A stretch of DNA of 53,999 nucleotides from Pezicula radicicola. Lineage: Eukaryota > Ascomycota > Leotiomycetes > Helotiales > Dermateaceae. Every line of letters starts with the position of its first letter. Position 1 is the first letter of the stretch. Position numbers and translations under genes: made by a program. This document shows positions 20,252 to 32,426 of this stretch, in pieces. The notes below the pieces were generated by a model that saw only the letters and a program-made list of their open reading frames with translations, made no database searches and was not told the origin of the DNA. Location of the stretch: positions 4,758 through 58,756 of the forward strand of contig PDUO01000123.1 of the NCBI GenBank assembly GCA_003008705.1, read 5' to 3'.

Positions 20252-22802
20252 TTGCGCAAAGATAGGTCACGTATTAACAGACTCAGCCATTACACACATC
20301 CCTCGGTCGACCAATCTTCGTCTCTACATTCAATGCAAGGAGAAACAACAGTAAACCGAATTCATATTATAGCGAGGGAACCGTCCATAGCAGGCAGTAA
20401 CGATGATTCTCCGGCTTCTCTAGGTCGAGATGTCGCTGCTAAGGTTGGCCGACGCCTCCAAGAATTACAGGGCGCTGGCGTTATCGATGGTGCGAAAATA
20501 TTCAAGGCAACGGTTCTACAGTTGCGCAATATTACAGCAGATGTCTCTGAAGGCCAGAGGCTGTTGTGGATGGCCGCGCTGGAATGGGATTATCATGCGC
20601 ATCTTTCCTATCAAAGTTTTGAGGAGATGCGAGTTCAGATGGATGGCCCCCAGCTCCACCCAAAGGATCAACGCTCAAGACGCGAGATAGTCAAGATCAA
20701 ACGCAATTAGGGTGATGACTTTATCGGGAGTATTGCGCAATGGCCTGTACCGGCTGGGAACGGAATCACTAGTGTCCTCTTACGCATCTCGAAAACCCAT
20801 ACACTGCCGGTCTTTGCGCAACGGATCGAGGAGATTAGAGCAGCCCGGTGCGTTGAAAAATCAGGAAGGCGTGGCAGAAGGCGGACAGATACCATACAAC
20901 ACTGTGACATACAAGCTTACATCGTGAAATGGTTGCCTCGCGCAAACTCAACGCGGAGAAGGAAGCCAACAAACGATACCACGGGTTCAGAAACTTCCCA
21001 ATACGCTGGAGACGACGATGATGACAGCGGTGGTGTTGATCACGAGCTGAATTCTGCCCACGACAATGGTGACAGCGGAAGGAAACAAGAATACGAGCCT
21101 GAGACCGGGAACAATGACAATACCACGGAAGCATACAGGCCCAAGATCAGGAATGCAGATGACAGCGTCGATTATTCTGCTCAGGCGACTTTACAAGATC
21201 AATTTCATCCTCCGAACGCTGGACGAAAGAGATATGCTCAGACACTGTTACCGCAAACACCTACAGCCAAAGTCAGGAAGACAGCTACGATCCAGGACTC
21301 AAGAAGCATCGAAGTCGGCAGAGGTAATCCGTTAAGGGACGCATTGCTAGAAGATACATTGTCAGGAGGTACATCGTTAAAAACCACATTTGAGAACAAC
21401 ATAAGCTTGCCCAAACTTCCACCACCTCTGGACGACTCACCCATTCCATTTACACTCCAACAAAACTCCAGAATCAATATGCGAAGCCTTTCGCAGGTAC
21501 ACCCTTTGACCTCTGCAAAGTATTTCTCCCCAGCAGAGGAGTCGCCTACATTAAATCCCTCTACAAGGCCTTCGTCAAGTCCCTTGTCCTATACGACACC
21601 GTCGTCTCATTTACATGCACCAATCCCTGGCGATGCACCAATCGTTGTAGATGATCTCCCTTCACCTAATTTCAAGGGTAAACAACAATTGTCTTCGATC
21701 GAATCAGCTGTGCAAAATCTGAAGAGCGACGGTATGCTCAATGATGATGCTATCAATTCTTGCCTGCAATGGGTCACAATGCAGGCAAAGAGTTCAATTA
21801 AGCTGTTAACATCTTATGTTCCCAAAGTTGACGAAGACGAACCCGGAACATCTAAGGTCCGTTATAGCGAGCTGAAGAAAGTTCCACTTCCAGCACAACA
21901 TCCCCGACAATTTCTATTGCCTCTGAACCACAGTACTTCTCACCACTGGACGACAGCCTTGATCGACTTTGACAGTAAAACATTCTATCGCTACGATTCT
22001 TTGCGAAATCCACAGAGATTCGCGAAGGTGAGACTTTGCCTTCTTCGCTGGATGGAAGAGGGAAGAGTCGCTGGTTCCATCTCAGAGGTTAGATGTATCT
22101 CAGTCGAGGTAGGCACTCGTTCGTTAAAGAGATGGACCTATGTGCTTACCTATGTGGCCAGGACTGCCCACAGCAAGGTGATCTTGTATCCTGCGGTTTG
22201 TTTACACTCGCGTTCGCGTCAGCCTTGCTACGCGGGGAAGACGTACCAACCACCATCAACCCCGACGAAGTGCGGTCATTCTATTTGAACGTTTTGTTAG
22301 AGGGATCAGGACCTAAAGCGAAGATTATGGAGACCGAGATGGTGGAGATCGAGTCATTGACTATGGCTTAGCGTAAACCAGGCGCGGCGCATAGCATGGT
22401 AAAAGCTGCACAAGAAGGAAGGGACTTCTGGTTTAAGAAGGAGCAGGAAGCAGAGCATGCCTGTAGCACAGCGAGAGACTTGCGTGAAGTTGCACAAAGA
22501 CAGTGGATGGAAGTAATCAAACGCACTCAGATTGCCGCTTACGATACCAACAAGCTTTCGATAAATGAAATGGAAGAGACGACCGGCTCCTTACACGTTT
22601 ATCTAAACTAACGAAAGAATTGAACGCTATTAAACAGTCGTCAGCTTCGACGTGTAGCCGCTTCATTGCTACAGTGGCCAAGTACGACAAGGTTATACAA
22701 AGTTTGGAGGCAATCACCAAGGACGGCGAGGTAGACCAAGGCGCTATCTCGGATCTGGGAGGGTGGACGTCAAGGCTGGCAACTTTACAAGGCGGATCTT
22801 AA
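20252..22802 (+). pseudogene. Ulp1-type (C48) cysteine protease gene, with nonsense codons and frameshift
   Basis: One frame runs from 20252 to an intron at 22109-22161 (GTAGG...CCAG) and on to 22802. Parts in order: a helical N-terminal domain (GRRLQELQGAGVIDG, WMAALEWDYHAHL), a ~260-residue disordered Ser/Pro/Asp region, then the protease: LLPLNHSTSHHWTTALIDF (catalytic His), YRYDSL (Asp), and after the intron CPQQGDLVSCGLF (oxyanion Gln and catalytic Cys). A C-terminal coiled coil follows. Lesions: TAG at 20708-20710, TAG at 22369-22371, and a frame change near 22598. The catalytic triad is intact. Such enzymes cleave SUMO-like isopeptides; in fungi large families of this kind are often repeat-associated. 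Its twin is at 41344-43317. Confidence 0.85.
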
Positions 22803-24519
22803 TGTAATTACACTATAGACTAGACTTTACATTACGTATCTAATTATCACGAGGTGACTAATTGACTACTTAATTAAGAACTCAATTATAATGAATTATA
22901 AAGCTATTCGCTTAGAGAAGAAAGGAGGTCTATATTACTAAAGTAGATGAAGGTGACGGAAAAGAAGTTATAGGAGAATTATGGTGGTGAACTGAATTAG
23001 GGTGGTTAATTTGTAGATCAGGTTGACCTAACGGGCCTTGGGGTAAGGTAGGTACAGTACCTACGGAATTCTCTCCCCCTTTCGCTACTCATCGTTAACG
23101 GTCAGCCAAGTGCTACTACAACCGGAATATCTTCACAAAGCTGGCGATGAGCACTACTAGGATACAATATCTTCTTTACTAATATTCTTCTATATAGTAA
23201 GTGTTATATCGTAATAATTTAAAAAGATAGCATTCGACCTCCCACGACTATTATTACACAACCATCACACAACTATTACAATTCTACCTACCTATCTACC
23301 TATATAACCTCTGCTTCCGCCGACTCAGCAGTATTCAAGCCCCGCTTGCTTACGGGTTCAAAAATCCTCGCCCCCAACCTAAATCCCAACAAAGACAAAC
23401 GACTATCTTTTACAATACATACAACACCTAGGAATTAAGGACCTTAACCATCTTCAACTAGTTCCCATCCGACACAACACCCTTTTAAGCCTTTATGCAA
23501 AGACATCGGCTCAAGAAGGCCCTTCTCGATCAAGAGCAGGAGCACGAATTACTCCGAGCTATACATCTTGACAGCTATGCCAACTATGTCAATTTTAAAG
23601 GCCGCCTGATCAAGGAGATTATCTTAACCAAAGTGATAAGTAAACTATAGTCTGTCATTCGGAATTTAAAGGCGAAGAAGGGTGATAGTGATGGTGATGG
23701 TGATGGTGGTCATGTAGGTACAATGCATCCTTGCCTGTCTTGCCAGTCCTCCTATCTTATATCAATAACTCCTTTTATCTTTCTTATCATTTCTTTTTGC
23801 CCCCTCTTCTATTCTTCCCCTTTTCTTCATCTTTAAACTTCTCTATTCTTATAGGAAACCTTCACTAACCTCGATTTATGTTTTTGCTAAAAAGACAAGA
23901 GGGGAGACTACTTCAGGATACTAGAACCGACGATGACGACTATCTCCTATATCTCCTTCGCTCACTACTCGGTCTATAGAGAGGAATAAGACCACTCATG
24001 CTACTATTACCATCCCTCCTGCTCCCGGGTCTCATATCACGCAGACTACGATTCATGTCGTAGGTGCTTCGTCTTCGAATAAAGCACCGCGCCCCCAATT
24101 GCGCAGTAGTAGTCATGCTTCTACTTCTGCCTTTTTCTCGGTGAGGGGAACCAGCTTTGTGAGAGATAGAAATCGGGGTCAGGAAGAGAAACGTCGGTGC
24201 CGACTAATAGTAGAGGGAGAAGGAGAACAACGAAACCATCTCGGTCTCCTTCTACTACTACGAAATAGTGACACAAAGGTGGAATCAAGAGGATGGAATC
24301 TATGAGAGAAAGGATAAAAGAAAAAGAAATAGAAGGCTCTTATGTATTTACTACTACTCAAGGATGGCAAGGAAGACATTGATTTTTTTTTGGCCGCTCC
24401 GGAGAGTGAGTGGGCGGTATCGATTAGATCTTAGAGATCTATAAGAGAAGATTTTGAGTTTATAATAAGGGCGTAATAATATAGAGGAAGTTTAGAAAGA
24501 ATGTAATCGAGATGACGTG
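22803..24519. other. No supported gene; short ORF remnant near 23.5 kb
   Basis: AT-rich at first; a perfect short palindrome taggtacagtaccta sits near 23050. A plus frame at 23496-23648 (ALLDQEQEHELLRAIHLDSY then VNFKGRLIKEIIL) reads like a helical protein piece but has no partner exon. GATGGT repeats lie near 23690-23710. Nothing else is recognised. Confidence 0.35.
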
Positions 24520-24992
24520 CTAGATTGACGAATTACTACGGCCATGTTGGCCAGCTGGTTCAAGAGGGCTTCTGTACCCTCGATAGCTTCTATCAAAATG
24601 GGGCTTGACAAGGTAACTATAGATTCAACATCTCTACCCTGGCTTTCTTTTTCGAGCCCTAGAAGATCATAAGACCTAGTGGTACTATTACGTCGTGTTG
24701 GACCTACCGAGGACTTTACATTGATCGATATACACTTTTAGTATTTTCAAAAGGTCAATCACAACAGCTCGTATTCCAGGTTCACATATGAGTCGGCTAT
24801 CAAGTAATAACATTTCCTTTGCGGATACACCAACACCGGCAGCCTAAAGCCTGAAGTCGGCAAGTCGATTCTCGACCCATTCGCGATGCCTTAGGGCCGG
24901 AACAGTCAAGCACATTTCAAAACTTCGGAGGCAAGCACTCGTAGCTTCTAATATACTTTCTGGCATCTCCGTCTCAACGGGATTAGTCGCCA
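24520..24992 (-). pseudogene. Remnant of a fungal NLR/incompatibility-type N-terminal domain
   Basis: From an ATG at 24992 (minus), the peptide has SILEATSACLRSFEMCL, ENRLADFRL, a TAG (24846-24844) where the family pattern has Trp (LADFNLWAAG), then AAGVGVSAKEMLLLDSRL and VVIDLLKILK. I know this LADFNLWAAG...SLDxRL pattern as a recurrent N-terminal helical domain in fungal multidomain signalling proteins. Downstream an intron-like GTAGGT appears and then only scraps (EALLNQLANMAVVI). TGG to TAG fits CpA-to-TpA. It diverges from the subtilase gene at 25306, whose N-terminal part belongs to the same functional world. Confidence 0.55.
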
Positions 24993-25305
24993 TGGTGCGA
25001 GGAGGGGTGACAACGTCGTTGTGAGCATAAAGGCTCGGCCTCTAGTATCTGATTTCTGCCGTCTAGCATATATATATACGACGTATTACAATTTATGCTT
25101 TGTGTCTCGATATCTTGATGCACTGTTTTGGTGTGTATTTTCCAATCGGAGTTGCTGCGTCTCGACCTAAGCTAACCAATCGGGGCTTGCGCATATCCCA
25201 CAGCTAACTTCTAGTTCCATTATCGCAAGTTTATCGCGTCGATTTCTTCTGTAGCGAGACACGGACGGTTGCGAGGAACAAGATCTAAATTGTTGTCAGT
25301 CATGC

Positions 25306-28015
25306 ATGGCCCACATGGATGATTTTGACTCCCTGTGGGATTTCGCCGAGGACTCTACCGAAGCAGTCTCTCTTGTCGCATCGCCTTTGGGTACCAGATT
25401 AGCTGCTGAGAAAGCCTGGCTCGGTTGGTTTACCTTCACACCGGCAGAAAGAGCAGCAGGGAGGTATCTTGGGATTCTTGCTGTTAATCTTAGAGTGGTC
25501 AACGGAATCCCAAAGCAGCCTGCCCGGCTGGAACATATCGGGAGAAAGCTTGAAGAGCTTCTGATAGAACTTGAAAGGGTTTTCACAGTAAGTACTCCAG
25601 CCGCTTGCATGCCGCGGCCCACGTGGGTGTAGTGTTCAGTTGTGCGTTTAGTGAAGAGCAATTGAGGATAGTACGCTAACAATTTTACTCATCGGTGGCC
25701 AAAAGCTGAAAGGTCGCATGTGCTTCCATCGAGGGGAGAAGATAATAAAGATCTCTCATGGCGCTTTCCAACTCTATCTCGGATCATACATGCGTCAACA
25801 GTTGTCGAAAAATTAGTACACCAAAGCCTTGAAGCTTACGCCTATGCTTCTAATAAGGGAGGACTGGACTGGGGGGGTTATTTCTTAGATCTCGCCAGTG
25901 ATTTGAAATCCACCTAGGAAGTTGTAGAGGCGGACATTCTAGGACCTGTCGGGCAGCTAGAGGAATACCTAGTAGATTTCAACCATGACCTCTATAATGC
26001 GCTGAATCGTCATGTATCGTGTACCTGCCGTGGTTCAGAAGGTGGAGAATTCGCATCTAACCATCACTGGGTTAGATTACGGTTGGAAGCGAAGCCCTAG
26101 AAAGGCAGCAACGACAATTGCGCTATCTTTCGTGCGATCTTCTCTGCAACACCACCAAGTGTCGCAGATGGTGTAGTTAGATGGCAGCAGCTGGAGTTTC
26201 GAGCACGATCCGTCTGGCAATTCTACTATTCTGACTGGATGAAAACAAGATGGTTGACCGAGTCCATTCATTTTATGCCAGAGTGCAAGGAGGATTTTGA
26301 CACCAAACAGCCAACGATGTTTGCCTGTAAATCTTGCTTTGCCTTCCAATTTGGTGACTTCGATGAGGGTTTCATGGAATATTGTGACAGCATCGTACGC
26401 CATCGCTATCCACGAATCCTTGCCCTCGGAGTTCTCTTTGTTGAAATTGGAAAGAATTCTTGTGCAGCAGCACCTCTCAGTTAAGCTCAAGTTGTCGAAG
26501 AGAAGATTAACGATGACTGGGCTATAGGCATAAATGTACTGTGTAATAAAGATTGGCCGGATTTCGGCCTACCCTCAGGTAGAATATTGAGAGCAAAGTT
26601 TCAACCTGAGGTTGTGCAGCCATACAAGCTAGTAATTCAAGAGAAGCGCTCCAAACTCTATGAATTTGTTGTCTTTCCGTTGGAAAACTTACTCAAGAAA
26701 ACCGGGTGGACGGGAGCTTTGGAAAGCATTGAGCCAATTCCTCCAGCTATGCCAGCTGTACAACTTCCAATTGCTAAGCCCCCTGAAATTCTGGAACGGC
26801 TACAACCACAACCTCGTAAAACTAGTACACGCATTACAAAGTATGTCTCACAGCTCCTGCTTGCTATATATCTACTGCTAACTACTGCCAAAGTCAAAAT
26901 GTTGTCAAAACCGGTCCGAAGAACAAGGGGTCATTCTTTTTTGACGACAAAACCGTAGGTAAGGATGCGTAAGTAAACTATTCCCAACCCCAGGTTCCAA
27001 CTAGTCAAACGGTTGAGTAGTGTACACTACACAGATGAGTGGTTTAGGCTCTTTTGTCTTGGTGTGCTTCCTCTTCTGCCAAACCCGAAGGTAGAAAACC
27101 GTGTCAAAATTGCTATACTCGATACAGGGATCGATATGAGTGACAAATTTATATCCAAAAACCGTAGTCGAATCAAAGCCCAAAGCTTCCTGGCTAACGA
27201 AACAAGCGTCGAGGACAGCCACGGTCAAGGCACGCATATAGCGGCCCTGCTCCTCAGAATTACTAAGAACATAGATACCCTTATCGCTCGAATTACAAAG
27301 ACGGATGATTCTACGGACTCCATAGATCCCAAATCCGTCGAGAATATAAGATTACCGTTTCTTCAATTTTATTTCCATACATAAATCGTTTACAGAGGAG
27401 AACCCAAGTACGCATAAGCCGATCGTGAACTAGAAATCATTCAACGGATCCGATAAGGCCTTTTTGAATCTTGAACCTAAAAGCCACCCTAGGCTCAGAA
27501 TGAAAGCTTCTATTCAATCTACCATATATAATTACCCATCTCTTCTTGTATTTTTACTATACTGTACTGACCCTGTCCAAGGCTATCATAGAAGCAAAGA
27601 ACTGGGGCGCCGACGTTATCACCATATCATTCGGCTTTCCAAAATGGAGTATCGACGTCAACAGGATCAAGAAGGTCACCAGCGACATAAAACACGCCAA
27701 CATTCTCATATTCTGCGCAACAAGTAATGGCGGCGTACGTAGGGACATTACGTTCCCCGCCAGCCAAGATGAAGTGATATATATCAATTCAGCCAATAGA
27801 CAAGGTCCTCCTTCAGACTACAATCCGGGCGAGCTAAAACTAGGACAAAACCTATGCGCTTTGGGTGAAGACGTGAAGTCCTCATAGCCGAGGCGTCTTG
27901 AATCTAGCCTCTAGAGGAAATCCGGGACATCTTTTGCAACACCCATTGCTGCAGTACTTACAGCCGTGGTACTTGATTATGGGCGGGATAAAATGGTAGA
28001 TTCAGCTAGGTTTTA
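25306..28015 (+). pseudogene. Subtilisin-like S8 peptidase with DUF7580-like N-terminal region, broken
   Basis: Exon 1 (from 25306) encodes SPLGTRLAAEKAWLGWFTFT and an ERAAGRYLGILAVNLRVVN helix; an intron near 25588-25704 follows. The middle has VDFNHDLYNALNRH, a CTC pair and a WQQLEFRARS strand, as in DUF7580-type domains of fungal NLR-like proteins. The C-terminal S8 domain shows all three catalytic motifs: VKIAILDTGID (Asp), DSHGQGTHIAAL (His) and, near 27923, GTSFATPIAA (Ser). Lesions: TAG 25915-25917, TAG 26098-26100, TAA 26482-26484, extra non-matching sequence at about 27345-27575, and stops just before the Ser block. In incompatibility-type proteins such a subtilase is thought to be the effector. 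This copy is dead unless read through. Confidence 0.82.
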
Positions 28016-28389
28016 AGTTGAAAAGTTGAAAACGAGAAAGGGGATACTAATAGTCTTTGAAAAGCTTATAACCGTAAAGTCAATAGACTATTTGGTCCTC
28101 GAGCGTAGGGAGTTATTAAGTAGACTACCACTGAGTTTATTTACAGCAATATCTATTCTTACTTAGTAAAGGTCTGATCTTAGGAGCCAATTTCATTATA
28201 GACCCTAGGAACTTATATATATGGGAAGAAAGGATTGATTTCAGCTACTGTTAAGGAGCTACTAGAGAACTTCATATAAGCCCAGAAATAAAACAGAAAG
28301 AAAATAGTCTCAATGACCGTGATAGAAAGTATATCAAATAAATATTTAATCCACCTAAAGCAAGGATTTTAGGAACTCGATCAAGAACC
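28016..28389. other. No supported gene
   Basis: The 3' flank of the subtilase relic. Short scraps such as IDYLVLERRELLSRLPLSLF (near 28080-28140) are open for a few tens of codons, but I recognise no family. Confidence 0.35.
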
Positions 28390-29070
28390 CTCAACTACCA
28401 TCATGGGTAAGATATAGTTATAAAGCTCCTCCCTGTCCTTATTAAATACAGGCACGACCTCACTCCTATTATCAAGCTTCCCAGGCCCTTCCACAACCTC
28501 CGTCTCTAGATCTACTTCCTTCTTCCCATCGCATACCTAAACAGGGCACCCTTCGTATAACTTTTTAACGTGATATCCTCACCATCCTCCTTCGGCTAAA
28601 TCTCACTTTCCGTTCACGGTCGTAGCGCTCGCGCCCTCAATAGTCTTAATACCAGTAACGATGTACACCGGCGCCTCATAGTTAGTCTACTCCAAAAAAT
28701 CCACGACGTCGATGATCTTCGTAGTAGCTTTGGCGAATACTTTACTCGGCATGAAAAACTCAGTTTTCATGTATTTGAAGGTATATTTCTTGATCATGCC
28801 TTTGTCGAAGGACATACTAGTTTCGGCGCCCAGCCCGAAGACTTGCAGGAATTGGACCCAGAGACCGAATTTGTTGGACTTACTTTTGTCGATCGTGTGG
28901 ATGAAGTCCTCTTTTTTGGATTCGTGTACCTCTGCGCTGAAAGATCGGGGGTCCTGTTCTGTAAGATATCATTGAGGGAACGAGCGATCTGAAATTATAA
29001 ACCCTAGCTTGATAGAGCGGATCGGGAAATCCCAACCTGGGGAGAGGAAGTAAGTGTGTTTGTCGGCCAT
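28390..29070 (-). pseudogene. Conserved fungal family of unknown function (YFLSPxWDFP start)
   Basis: The ATG at 29070-29068 opens MADKHTYFLSPGWDFPIRSI, a start I know from uncharacterised ascomycete proteins. It continues with a TGA at 28971-28969 (CGA to TGA would fit), then SKSNKFGLWVQFLQVFGLG, a Lys-rich beta-like stretch, and VVDFLE followed by a TAG at 28689-28687, then YEAPVYIVTGIKTIEGASAT. Further left only broken frames remain. No catalytic motif is evident; the repeated beta-strand-like pattern after a short N-terminus is all that can be said. It lies tail to tail with the subtilase relic, and the two may have belonged to one incompatibility-type locus. Function is not known to me. 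Confidence 0.55.
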
Positions 29071-30234
29071 CGTCAATATTCCTGTAATGTAGGTAAGAAT
29101 TAGTGGTTCCGTTGAATGATAAAGTAGCTAGGGATAATCTCTATAATTTTTTGAGGCCACTTGGGTAGAGATAAATTATGAGATATTTGCTGCTGAACAG
29201 TATAACTTTGCTCCAGCCTCTATATCGCCCTCGTCAGCTGGTTCAGCCACGGGTGCGACCGTCTATCAGGACGACATCTCCAGTCGAGCCTCGTGGACGT
29301 GCAGCATCGTTCAGGCGTCACTTCTCCAATGAACCCTAGCATTCAATACTGAACATCATATTCTGATGCAGAGTAACCATCAATAAGCCCACATACAGCA
29401 CCCCTACCTAGCACTGCCACGTACAAGCTCACAACTTGGCTAGCACCTTCTAACTACACCACCTATCTAGACTCGAGCCTTACAAGCGAGGGAGGTAACA
29501 CAAAGTAGTACATGCCTTGAATTTTGATACCTGGCCGGGAATGTATGATGAAGTCTCGTGTTTTTGCACGGACTTCTTACTTCCAGCTCCACCAAATATT
29601 GATGCGACGGGGCACAAGTTCGTAAGCACAGGTTGAGAAGATGCGTTTGCTAAGCGCCTTATGATGGTTTCTGGGGAACTTCGGAGTGGAGGTTTCACAG
29701 CAGAAAACAATTTCAAAAGCCTTAATACAAAATCCAAGAGGTTAAATGAAATTATTCGAGAGCACAGAACTCATTCAGATGCAAGTCAGTAGAAAATGTT
29801 GTTGGGAAAGACAAGCCTATAGGAGGATTCGGAAAGATGATTGGCCTTAGAAATACAAATCCCGTTCTAAGCTGCAGCTCAATATTTTCGCACAAACCAT
29901 ATCCCATCAAGGCCTGCATCATGCTGCCACCACAGTCCTAGCGGAACACTATTGCCATTTTCAAAATGCAAGTGCAATAAGAACTGGCTGTAGTGTCCTA
30001 AGTGAGAAACAACCCGCACAAGGCATTCTTCTTGTAATGGAAAGAAGCAGTACACGGGACAATGAAAAAAGACGGTAGAGCACCCCACAGAGCTACGAGT
30101 TCTACAGGGAATAGACAGGATTCTAGCCCGTCTGCTTCCTCTCATCAAGGGAATAGGAGGCGGCCTATACTTTAGGGTGGTGTCACATGGTGGGCAAATC
30201 ATCATTTGACTTTGCTTTGGCTCCCCGATAGGAG
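29071..30234. other. No named gene; includes a short minus-strand frame
   Basis: A minus frame at 29737-29480 (ETIIRRLANASSQPVL, SIFGGAGSKKSVQ) is open for 85 codons with no family match that I can make. The stretch from 29880 to 30234 precedes the inverted beta-lactamase end and may contain one edge of that inversion. Confidence 0.3.
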
Positions 30235-30842
30235 ATGGAAGATGTCGAGAGCAGTCTAGAGCCTAGAAAAACGGGTGTTCGATCTTACTATCTCCAAAGT
30301 TCGACTGAAGAGAATGATTCTACATCATGGTGGCCTCATGCACGAATTCAGTTCATCGCTCCACATTTTCCCAGAGTCCGAAGACGCTTTTGTTGTATTA
30401 GTCAATGGCACTGGCCAGGGTAATGTTGTAGAATGGATTTCACGGGCGGTTACAAGTCTCATATATGATGAGGTTCTTCAGCCTGAATTTTGGCGTCGGT
30501 TGGACAAAGACATGAACTGCGAGAGGGATCTTTGGCAAAATATCCGCACTGATTTGATAGCCAATTGTCATCCATATCCTAACCAGACTATCGCCAGCTC
30601 AGCAGAAATAACTGGCACATACTTCAGCGACAGCTTCGATATGAAAATCACGGTGCTCCAACTTGATCACAAACAAAATGCAGCACACAAGCCCACCTAT
30701 AAGGACCGAGGAGGTTCTAAAAGAATCGAGCTACAGCGGCAAAGAGATGTACGTTGCATTCGATTCCGATCAACAACACGCGTTACCTTTGTATAACTAT
30801 AGCGGTCGTATCTTTATAAGCACATATAATAGCTTGTACCCA
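30235..30842 (+). pseudogene. Beta-lactamase-like serine hydrolase, C-terminal part, inverted
   Basis: Plus-strand code carries HHGGLMHEFSSSLHIFPESE (the third active-site motif HxG of class C beta-lactamase-like hydrolases) and DAFVVLVNGTGQGN, then a helical region and, in a second frame, the small C-terminal beta domain ending LPLYNYSGRIF. The matching N-terminal part lies at 30843-31659 on the OPPOSITE strand, with the two halves meeting near 30840. So the 3' part was turned over relative to the 5' part. One frameshift is inside this half. Confidence 0.78.
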
Positions 30843-31659
30843 GATTAACATGTCGTGGGCCGAGCTGTGTATGCCAGAACTAGCTGCCCAGAGTGTACCG
30901 TAGCTATGGCATGACTTTTGAACAACCGTAGGGGTTCCATTGGAAACTGTATCCATCTGGGAACCCACTTTGGTATTCTTCATTTGCAGCGGCTCAAGTA
31001 TCTCCGATGTCAAGAAGTCTCTATACGACTTTCTACTTTGCTTCTCGATGATTGAACCAATAAGCGCATAGGAAAGCGCGTTGTATCTCCAGATATACCG
31101 AAAATCTCCTTTTTGGTGATGCATGTTGTTTAGAATCTTGATGGCTCGATCTATGTTTGAGAAGAAGAGCGTCTCATCTATTCCAAAATACAATGCTTGA
31201 GAATCTTGGATACTAGTAGAATGGCAAAGTAGATCAGTGATTGTCGCGGTTTTTTGCAATTGTAGAATCATTTATAGGATTAAATTCCGGCATATGCTAA
31301 GAGACTAGATAGTCTACACAAAGCATCAATTAGCTAGCTACCTTAGACTTTACTTTCGAGTGAGGTTCTGTACGAAATTTTTTACCCTAGTCTAGAGAGC
31401 CTTGTGAAACTAAAATCCCGTACATTGAGGCTGTGAAGGACTTTGAAAGAGATGCAATTCCATAGATTATATTTGCACCTGCTTTTGAACGAGTATTAAC
31501 GTTACCGAATCTATACCCTTTAGCGAGAATGATTCTGCCGCTGCGTATGATCCCAAGGGAGACGCCAGGCGTTTGAGTCAAGGTGAGGATCTTCTCAACA
31601 TAAACTTCTAGCTTTGCAGTAAAGCTAGTCTCCCGGTCCGTGTCAAAGACTGTTGGCAT
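30843..31659 (-). pseudogene. Beta-lactamase-like serine hydrolase, N-terminal and middle part
   Basis: The ATG at 31659 (minus) opens VEKILTLTQTPGVSLGIIRS, with the nucleophile motif SLSK (SxxK) in IASLSKSFTAS. After a broken stretch (31386-31272) the middle part has TITDLLCHSTSI and YNALSYALIGSIIEKQ (the YxN motif), then AASSGIHSSAHDML. These are class C/LACTB-type features; fungal members usually hydrolyse esters or peptides rather than drugs. The frame stops at 30783 just past the point where the inverted C-terminal half begins. Together the halves hold all three active-site motifs, but on two strands. Confidence 0.82.
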
Positions 31660-32426
31660 TCTGTGGATGCTACCTTACGTATTTGCGCAAAGTAGATAAG
31701 GTAACTAAAGAAGCTCTACCGTTACGATCAAGGAATAAAATGGACTTCTTTGTAATCGAGCGAAATTATTGATGGCACATGTAAAATGTATAAAATAAAG
31801 TTACAAAAACCTATAGTTTATTAGTAAGTCTGAAAACAGAAGGACATATCAGCGTGTGCAAAGACGTAATAGGTGTGAGCTTTAGTCTATCTATCAACTC
31901 CTGAAAGACGTGTCCTCGGTGGCACAACCCCACACTAGTAAGCCTTGACTCTTCTTAGAATTAACTTATCAGATAGTTCATGGTCATTCACAAGTATAAC
32001 TCTGGCTAAAAAGATTATTGCCCTACAAGTTCCAAGTTCTGCTAGAGCTAAGAAAGAGCCTAAATCCTCCAGCGATCCCCAAAGTGCACCGATCTCCCGA
32101 GACGGTTTCTTGACGACATTCTCAACTAGGCCGGTCCTCACTTCCAATCCACCGAAGTCTAAGGAATAAACAAGTAGGTATTGTAGTATTTGTTTAGATA
32201 CACAAAATCCACGAGTCTTTTTCGTCGCAGCAATGATACTACGATTGGTAGCCGAATAAATCATGCGTGAAAGGTGTGGAGTTTGATTCTGCAGATAGAC
32301 CGTGGCTGGAGAAGATGTAAGATATGGGATGAAAACGATGTTTCTATGAATGCGAAAGTTGAAACTTTGGTAGGACTGGCTTAATAGAATCGATTTGTAT
32401 TCTTGTGATATACTTCACGTCCAGTC
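31660..32426. other. No named gene
   Basis: A minus frame at 32264-31935 (SLEDLGSFLALAELGTCRAI) is open for 109 codons; it may be a piece of another relic but shows no clear family. The rest is spacer between the hydrolase and the NLR relics. Confidence 0.3.

Noticed and set aside
20713..20925. Intron removing the TAG at 20708-20710
   Set aside because: The possible donor gtgatg lies after the stop, and the frame after the stop stays open and protein-like, so a nonsense codon is the simpler reading.
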